This document shows positions 6,437 to 11,442 of a stretch of 11,442 bases of DNA, piece after piece (the stretch's first letter is position 1; the number at the start of each line of letters is the position of its first letter). Under the pieces are notes generated by a model. That model searched no databases, had not been told where the DNA came from, and saw nothing but the letters and a program-made list of their open reading frames with translations. Origin of the DNA: an uncultured Bacilli bacterium (lineage in GTDB: Bacteria; Bacillota_I; Bacilli_A; RF39; UBA660); assembly GCA_947587565.1 (NCBI GenBank), contig CANPYA010000031.1, positions 1-11,442 of the forward strand, read 5' to 3'. The translations under genes were made by a program, and so were the position numbers.

Positions 6437-9400
6437 ATGAGGGGTAAAGAAATGAAAAGTAAAATTTTAAAATTAGGAGTAGTAGTACTAATCTTTAGTA
6501 TGTTTTTAGTAGCTACTATATATGTCAAGAAGAATGATCGGTTTGATAATTCAAGGTTTGTTGCAATTTATGACACAACTGATCATGTCTATTTGTCTGA
6601 TATTAATTATGAAGGAGATAAAACCTTTGTCGAACCAGGCTATTATTTAAGACTAGATAAAAGTAATTCAAGTAGCTTGCTTACTTTAAATGTGCCAACT
6701 GAGGAAAATCCTAAAGGGGTTAAAAAAGTCTTCTTAAAAGGTATTTCCGCTTGGGCTACGAGTGAAATTGTTTATGATTTAAGTAAACTAGATCATAGTT
6801 ATGATTATTTTACAGCTTATTTAGGTGTCGATTTATCACAAATAAGTAATTATTATAATGGTGGTGTTACATTCTATATTTATACATCAGATGATGGAGT
6901 GGATTGGAAACAAGAATATCAAAGTAAAACTATTAAAAATACAGCGAATGATGCTTTAGGTTTAGCAGAATTTGTTAAAATTGATATTAAAGATAAAAAA
7001 TATTTAAAATTACATGCTTATGAAAATGGTAATAGTTGGTATAGTCAATGGTATGATGATGCTATTTATGCTGATGCTATGTTAATAACTGAAGATTATA
7101 AACCGAATACAACTAAATCAGATTTAGTAAAAGAAGTAAGTTATTATGATAATTTAATTAAAGCTGGTTATGAAAAATGTAGTACTAGTTGTACTCCTGA
7201 AGATAAAAGTACTTTAGAATTAAACTTAATGCAAAGAAAATTTGTAAGTAGTGTAGGTTATGATATTTTACAAGCTTTACTTAACTATAGTAATGAATAT
7301 AATGATATTTTAACTTGGCTTTTAAATGATAAAGAAAACTTAGAATTATTCTTACTTGGTGGTACGCCTGATGGTAACTATATTTCGGCTTTAAAAGTTT
7401 TAAATGAATTATATCAACAATATCATACCGATTTTAATGATAAAATGGCTTTAGAAAATAATAAAAATAAAACTTTAGGGGATTTATATAAAGAAATGGT
7501 TATTACTTTATCTTTAACCCATTCCGCTAATGTTGGTTTATGGGTAACTGGAGCTCCAGAAGATCCTCATGATCCAAATGGTTCTTATGCAGTTAACCGT
7601 TATGCAATATATAAACAGTTATATAAAGATGGTAAATTAGAAAATAAAATATTTGAAAATTTATCAGTTGAAGAAATGCGTTTTGTTATGAATAATATCA
7701 TTGATGATGAAGAAATTATGTGGTTAAATGAATTTGCTAAAGTTAATGAAAGTGTAAATCCATATACTTATATTAATTATACATTTGATTATGATTATAG
7801 TCGTAGCCAATATTATGATATTAACAATAAAGATACTTATAATAATAAAACAAGAGCTAATTTAAAAAGAGCTTATAGTTTTAGTAAAAACTATATTGAT
7901 GCCAATGGTAAGTCTTATGAAGTTACTTATGGTGATAAGGCTAAACTATGGATAGTCTTTGAAGAAGGTTCTGTTTGTGGTGGTTTATCTAAGACAGGTT
8001 CAAACTTACAAGGTGTTAATGGTGTACCTTCAAGTGTCGTATCTCAACCAGGACATGCGGCTTATATCTATATGACTTTAGATAAACAAAACAATAAAAT
8101 TTGGACATTATATAATGATGTTTCTGGTTGGGGACAATCAGGTAAAACCGAAAAACTATCTGTTAGAATGCCAAATGGTTGGGGTAGTGGTTCTTATGCG
8201 AGTGGATTCCCTGCAAGTTATATTTTACTTGCTCAAGGGGCTTTAAATAATTATGACAAATATGTAGAAGCTGAAAAGGTTTTAATGCTAAGTGAAGTAT
8301 ATCAAAATGATTATGCAACTTTAGAAAGTATTTATAATAAAGCTATAGAAATTCAAGATATTAACTTTGATGCTTGGTATGGTTTAGTAAGCCTTTATAA
8401 GACAAGAAAAGCTTCTTCATTAGAATATATTGGTCTTGCTACAAGAATTGCGGAAGTTTATAAGTATTATCCACTTCCAATGTATGATTTATTAAATTTA
8501 ATTGAAAAAGAAGTTAAAGATGATGCTAGTAAAGGTCAAATTATTAATTTAATCGATAAAACTTTAGAAACTGCTAAAGATATGAAAGATACCGATAGTA
8601 TCCAAGCAGGTCAACAAAGACAAGTAGCGAATTACTTACTTAATAGTAAAACTGATGTGGCAACATTCTCATTTGATGGTGAAAATGCTAATAAAATTAT
8701 GTTATCTGAAAAATTTGATGGTAATGGTGTAAAATGGCAATATAATATTTTAGATAGTGCTAGTGAAGATGATTGGCAAGATGCTGAAGGTCTTTCCCAT
8801 GAACTTACAAAAGAAGAAATTGCTTTAATCCATCCCGAAACTGATATTCATATTCGTTTAGAGGGTGCTAGAGAAGTTGTTTATGATATTAATATTGAAC
8901 AAAATAATGCTCCATTAAATGTTTTAGCCAACGATAATGAAAATACCCTTATAAATACGAAAGATGAAATGGAATGGAAAGTTGCAGGAACAGATGAATG
9001 GACATTATTTAAAGATGAACAACCTAATTTAAAGGGTGATAAAACTCTAGCTATTCGTTATGGTTATACACAAAATAAAATACCAAGTGAAGAATTAACT
9101 TTTGAATTTACGGATAATTTAAGTAATTTAGAAAGTGTTTATGTACCAACTAAAGAATTAAGTATTGATGCTGTTTCCACAGAAGAATTATCAAGAGAAA
9201 ATAATGCCGCTAAAAATGTTTTAGATGGTAATAATAATACAATGTGGCATACTTTATGGGATGGCTCTGATACCAAGAAATTTATTACAATCGCTTTAGA
9301 AAATCCAAGATATATTAGTGCTTTAGAGTATGTTCCAAGAGCTAATGGTACGAATGGTAATGTAACTAAAGCACAAGTATTAGTTAGTATGGATGGTGTA

Positions 9401-10417
9401 AACTTTGAAGAAGTCGCTTTAGATAATGATACTTGGGCAAATAATAATGAAGCTAAAAAAGTTAATTTTGCTGAAGCTAAAAATGCTAAATATGTTAAAA
9501 TAGTTGGAGTAAATACAGTTGGTAATTATATGGCGGCATCAATGATTAATTTATATGAAGATGCAACTAAGAGACCTAAACCAACTGCGGAAATTGAATA
9601 TAGTACAACCGAATTAACTAATGGTAATGTTCTTGCTTATTTAAAAAATCCAAGTACAAATATAACTATTACTAATAATTATGGTGCTAGTATTTATACT
9701 TTTGAAAAAAATGGTGAATTTACTTTTGAATTTGAAGATGAGTATAAAAATAAAGGTACTGTAACTGCTAAAGTTGATTGGATTGATAAAGATGCTCCAA
9801 AAGGCACATTACAATATAGTGAAACTAAGAAAACTACTAAACCAGTAACAGTTACTTTAACAAGTAATGAAGATATTACAATTACTAATAATGGTGGTAA
9901 AAATACTTATACCTTTAAAGAAAATGGTGAATTTGAATTTACTTTTAAAGATAAGACCGGTAATGTAAGTACTGCTAAAGCGATAGTTGATTGGATTACT
10001 AAAGAAGAAGATAAAAATACTTCTAATAATGAAAATAATAATCCAAGTAAAGATTTAGCAAGTAATACCAATACTAATTCAAATGCTAATGAAAATCAAA
10101 ATAATAATTCAACAAATAATAATGTAAATAGTAGTGATAAAAATAATGCTACTGGAAATAGTAATACAACAAAACCTAGTACAAATAATAATGAGGTAGA
10201 TAATAATCAAGAAGATAGTACCAATACTACAACTCCAAATACAAATAATAATAGTAGTAATAACAATAATATAACTGATAATAATAAAGATGAAGAAACT
10301 ACTAATAATGATGGGTTAACAACTATAGAGAAAGTATTAATTGGTTTATCAGTTGTAGCAATTGCTGGTGGAATTGGTTATATTGGTTATACTTTATTAG
10401 GTAAAAGAAGAAAATAA
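6437..10417 (+). CDS. Large multidomain surface protein: NPCBM, transglutaminase-like core, F5/8C, Ig-like repeats
   Basis: A 1,326-residue extracellular protein. Order of regions: basic start and hydrophobic signal/anchor helix (about 11-29); NPCBM-type carbohydrate-binding domain (41-220; FVAIYDTTDHVYLSD, YLGVDLS, FYIYTSDDG, YLKLHA, DAIYADAMLI); a helical region (225-480); a transglutaminase-like core (about 480-600) with Cys514 in SVCGGLSKTG, His540 in QPGHAAYIY and Asp561 in NDVSGWG; TPR-like helices (604-730); beta-rich segments (745-895); an F5/8C discoidin domain (898-1045); two Ig-like repeats (1049-1189); an Asn/Ser/Thr-rich stalk (1190-1295); a C-terminal membrane helix (1300-1321) and KRRK. 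There is no LPxTG. NPCBM and F5/8C domains usually bind glycans, so adhesion to or processing of host or dietary glycoproteins is a fair inference; the enzyme activity is unknown. ATG 6437 is chosen for AGAGGTG six bases upstream rather than the in-frame TTG 6416, which precedes the likely transcription start. It has its own promoter and terminator. Confidence 0.9.
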   Translation: MRGKEMKSKILKLGVVVLIFSMFLVATIYVKKNDRFDNSRFVAIYDTTDHVYLSDINYEGDKTFVEPGYYLRLDKSNSSSLLTLNVPTEENPKGVKKVFLKGISAWATSEIVYDLSKLDHSYDYFTAYLGVDLSQISNYYNGGVTFYIYTSDDGVDWKQEYQSKTIKNTANDALGLAEFVKIDIKDKKYLKLHAYENGNSWYSQWYDDAIYADAMLITEDYKPNTTKSDLVKEVSYYDNLIKAGYEKCSTSCTPEDKSTLELNLMQRKFVSSVGYDILQALLNYSNEYNDILTWLLNDKENLELFLLGGTPDGNYISALKVLNELYQQYHTDFNDKMALENNKNKTLGDLYKEMVITLSLTHSANVGLWVTGAPEDPHDPNGSYAVNRYAIYKQLYKDGKLENKIFENLSVEEMRFVMNNIIDDEEIMWLNEFAKVNESVNPYTYINYTFDYDYSRSQYYDINNKDTYNNKTRANLKRAYSFSKNYIDANGKSYEVTYGDKAKLWIVFEEGSVCGGLSKTGSNLQGVNGVPSSVVSQPGHAAYIYMTLDKQNNKIWTLYNDVSGWGQSGKTEKLSVRMPNGWGSGSYASGFPASYILLAQGALNNYDKYVEAEKVLMLSEVYQNDYATLESIYNKAIEIQDINFDAWYGLVSLYKTRKASSLEYIGLATRIAEVYKYYPLPMYDLLNLIEKEVKDDASKGQIINLIDKTLETAKDMKDTDSIQAGQQRQVANYLLNSKTDVATFSFDGENANKIMLSEKFDGNGVKWQYNILDSASEDDWQDAEGLSHELTKEEIALIHPETDIHIRLEGAREVVYDINIEQNNAPLNVLANDNENTLINTKDEMEWKVAGTDEWTLFKDEQPNLKGDKTLAIRYGYTQNKIPSEELTFEFTDNLSNLESVYVPTKELSIDAVSTEELSRENNAAKNVLDGNNNTMWHTLWDGSDTKKFITIALENPRYISALEYVPRANGTNGNVTKAQVLVSMDGVNFEEVALDNDTWANNNEAKKVNFAEAKNAKYVKIVGVNTVGNYMAASMINLYEDATKRPKPTAEIEYSTTELTNGNVLAYLKNPSTNITITNNYGASIYTFEKNGEFTFEFEDEYKNKGTVTAKVDWIDKDAPKGTLQYSETKKTTKPVTVTLTSNEDITITNNGGKNTYTFKENGEFEFTFKDKTGNVSTAKAIVDWITKEEDKNTSNNENNNPSKDLASNTNTNSNANENQNNNSTNNNVNSSDKNNATGNSNTTKPSTNNNEVDNNQEDSTNTTTPNTNNNSSNNNNITDNNKDEETTNNDGLTTIEKVLIGLSVVAIAGGIGYIGYTLLGKRRK
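9581..10003 (+). repeat. Two tandem Ig-like repeats within the surface-protein gene
   Basis: Two units of about 70 codons (9581-9796 and 9797-10003). Each carries ITNN-x-G, then YTF-x-x-NGEF-x-F-x-F-x-D, then a valine-rich strand ending VDWI(D/T)K. The repeat is clear at the protein level and partial at the DNA level (shared AATGGTGAATTT). Units of this type are common stalk domains in Bacillota surface proteins. Confidence 0.75.
10004..10310 (+). repeat. Low-complexity Asn/Ser/Thr-rich stalk coding region
   Basis: About 100 codons dominated by AAT, with ACT, AGT and GAT/GAA between them, encoding runs such as NNNSSNNNN. It links the Ig-like repeats to the C-terminal membrane helix and probably acts as a flexible spacer. 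The repetitive DNA could be prone to length change. Confidence 0.75.
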
Positions 10418-10428
10418 TAAATAAAAAG

Positions 10429-10458
10429 ACTTAAGTCAATTTTGATTTAAGTTTTTTT
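10429..10458 (+). terminator. Intrinsic terminator after the surface-protein gene
   Basis: A ten-base stem, ACTTAAGTCA (10429-10438) with TGATTTAAGT (10443-10452), contains one G-T wobble and closes an ATTT loop. A run of seven T follows. It lies 11 bases after the stop codon. Confidence 0.85.
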
Positions 10459-10511
10459 CTGTGAAAATTTTAATTTTAGTCGTTAATTCGACAATTTTTA
10501 CGCTTCACTTA

Positions 10512-10520
10512 TGGTATAAG
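10512..10520 (+). promoter_or_regulatory. Possible extended -10 promoter for the MvaI/BcnI-like gene
   Basis: TGG-TATAAG is an extended -10 element with no clear -35 (CAATTT at 10492-10497). Transcription would begin near 10527, very close to the TTG start at 10539. The form resembles the lepA element at 1062. Confidence 0.4.
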
Positions 10521-10538
10521 TATTATTGGTGATTTTGG

Positions 10539-11279
10539 TTGAAAAATGATATTTTAGATTTAAAACAAGAATTTTTGAGAATAAAAAAGATGGGTCCTGT
10601 AAAATCTATGCGGGAAGGCAATACAGGTCTAGGTTATACTTTTGAATGCCTTTTAAAAAAGAAAGAAGATCATGAGTGTAAGCCGGATTATAAAAGTGTG
10701 GAAATTAAATGTAAGTTAGGCTATACAAAAATGCCTTTAGCACTTTTTACTTATACACCTTTAAGAAACGGCGAATCCGCCATTAACTATATTTATGATA
10801 CTTATAAATTTCATCGTTATAATAATCCCGAAGATATTGAAATTTTTAGTATGAAATTATTTTCTCGGTATACTATGCCTTGTTATGGTTATACTTTTAA
10901 GTTATTGGTGGATTATGAAGCCGAAGAATTAATTATGCAAGCATATTATGAAGGAGAGTATGTGGAAGATGTTTGTATGTGGCCTTTTAAGACTTTGAAG
11001 GAAAAATTAGTGGGTAAATTATCGACTTTAGCGATAGTTTATGGTTATCCTTATCGAAAGAGTGGAGAGGTATATTATCGTTATTTAAAGATGGATATTT
11101 ATAAATTAAAAGGTTTCTATAAGTTTTTAAGTTTAATTGAAGAAGATAAAATATTTGTATATATGTATTTAAAAGAGGGTAAAGATGCAAATGGTAATTT
11201 TAAAATAATAAATCCAGGCGTTTGCTTTAAAATGCGTCAAGAATATGTGTCAGAATTATTTACTTATATAAGGGTTTAA
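10539..11279 (+). CDS. MvaI/BcnI-family (MutH-like) restriction endonuclease, no methylase in view
   Basis: This 246-residue protein resembles the MvaI/BcnI endonuclease family (PF15515 type), monomeric enzymes related to MutH that nick one DNA strand per binding event. The family pattern is visible: MGPVKSMREGNTGLGYTFECLL (residues 18-39), then PDYKSVEIKCK with the PD-(D/E)xK residues Asp50, Glu55 and Lys57, then LALFTYTPLRN (68-77). Glu36 lies 14 residues before Asp50, a spacing I recall for the catalytic Glu and Asp of MutH. Length agrees with the family. The start is TTG, with GGTGAT five bases upstream; the next in-frame Met (codon 18) would cut into the conserved region. No DNA methyltransferase is seen in this window, so it is either an orphan, paired elsewhere, or repurposed for repair or DNA processing. 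It is followed by a tRNA gene and preceded by a strong terminator, so it is monocistronic here. Confidence 0.8.
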   Translation: MKNDILDLKQEFLRIKKMGPVKSMREGNTGLGYTFECLLKKKEDHECKPDYKSVEIKCKLGYTKMPLALFTYTPLRNGESAINYIYDTYKFHRYNNPEDIEIFSMKLFSRYTMPCYGYTFKLLVDYEAEELIMQAYYEGEYVEDVCMWPFKTLKEKLVGKLSTLAIVYGYPYRKSGEVYYRYLKMDIYKLKGFYKFLSLIEEDKIFVYMYLKEGKDANGNFKIINPGVCFKMRQEYVSELFTYIRV

Positions 11280-11312
11280 CAAGGTTTATAAACAAAATTT
11301 CATCATTTATGG

Positions 11313-11341
11313 TTGCATTTTCTACTACTTTGTAATATAAT
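11313..11341 (+). promoter_or_regulatory. Strong promoter for tRNA-Arg
   Basis: TTGCAT (11313-11318), a 17-base spacer and a perfect TATAAT (11336-11341). Transcription would begin near 11348, about 18 bases before the mature tRNA. The -35 TTGCAT and an ATGCAA at 11346-11351 form a six-base inverted repeat around the promoter. Confidence 0.8.
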
Positions 11342-11365
11342 GTTAATGCAATCAAGGAGACACGC

Positions 11366-11442
11366 GCACCCATAGCGCAATTGGATAGAGCGTTAGACTA
11401 CGGATCTAAAGGTTAGGGGTTCGACTCCCTTTGGGTGCACCA
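11366..11442 (+). tRNA. tRNA-Arg, anticodon ACG
   Basis: A complete 77-base cloverleaf. The seven-pair acceptor stem is GCACCCA (11366-11372) with TGGGTGC (11432-11438), then discriminator A and an encoded CCA ending at the last base of the window. The anticodon stem TTAGA/TCTAA encloses CTACGGA with anticodon ACG at 11400-11402, which is normally edited to ICG by TadA and reads CGU, CGC and CGA. The T arm is AGGGG-TTCGACT-CCCTT. The D arm GCGC-AATTGGATA-GAGC has a G-A mismatch at its third pair where Bacillus-type tRNA-Arg has T-A. The sequence otherwise follows the Bacilli tRNA-Arg(ACG) closely. Confidence 0.96.

Noticed and set aside
10004..10310. AAT-rich repetitive stretch as a CRISPR array or satellite
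   Set aside because: There are no regularly spaced direct repeats with unique spacers; it stays in frame and codes for a low-complexity stalk.
10987..11190. Open frame on the minus strand inside the nuclease gene
   Set aside because: It is antisense to a recognisable coding sequence and has no start signals.
11284..11293. Perfect palindrome GTTTATAAAC after the nuclease gene, as a terminator
   Set aside because: It has no loop and no T tract; a ten-base palindrome in such A/T-rich DNA is weak evidence of a site.

Overview
The window is strongly AT-rich, with short intergenic gaps, A/T-ending codons and TAA as nearly the only stop. Tryptophan is read from TGG throughout, so the standard bacterial code fits. 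LepA and HemW read like those of low-GC Bacillota. The surface proteins (NPCBM, F5/8C, cadherin-like and Ig-like domains, Asn-rich linker) suggest an uncultured, probably gut-dwelling member of the Bacilli, in the RF39/Erysipelotrichales neighbourhood. That placement is an inference from style, not a search result.

Left end (1-1086): a minus-strand operon with an unrecognised 257-aa protein followed, 4 bases later, by the 5' end of a peptide deformylase gene (def) that runs off the window. A well-formed promoter drives it and faces the start of lepA.

1087-4635: a tightly packed plus-strand housekeeping operon, lepA, then an unrecognised 223-aa protein with a helix-turn-helix-like segment, then hemW. 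Each start overlaps the previous stop. It is followed by a small C-terminally anchored protein with a cadherin-like domain (4674-5075) and, after a probable terminator, by an independently promoted small N-anchored protein (5190-5573). This last gene converges on an AlkD-like DNA-repair gene (minus, 5591-6274), and the two share a two-way terminator that includes the repair gene's stop codon.

6284-10458: a divergent promoter region, then a 1,326-aa surface protein that dominates the window. In order it has a signal/anchor helix, an NPCBM carbohydrate-binding-type domain, a helical region, a transglutaminase-like core with a visible Cys-His-Asp set, TPR-like helices, a discoidin (F5/8C) domain, two Ig-like repeats, an Asn-rich stalk and a C-terminal membrane helix. 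A good hairpin terminator follows.

10459-11442: a TTG-initiated gene for an MvaI/BcnI-family (MutH-like) endonuclease with no methyltransferase in view, then a tRNA-Arg(ACG) gene with its own near-consensus promoter, ending exactly at the window edge.

In function the window mixes core translation and protein maturation (def, lepA, hemW, tRNA), DNA repair or defence (AlkD-like, MvaI-like) and cell-surface interaction. The most interesting parts are the transglutaminase-like surface protein, the lone MvaI/BcnI-type nuclease and several unnamed small proteins. I see no transposase, CRISPR array, phage gene or rRNA.
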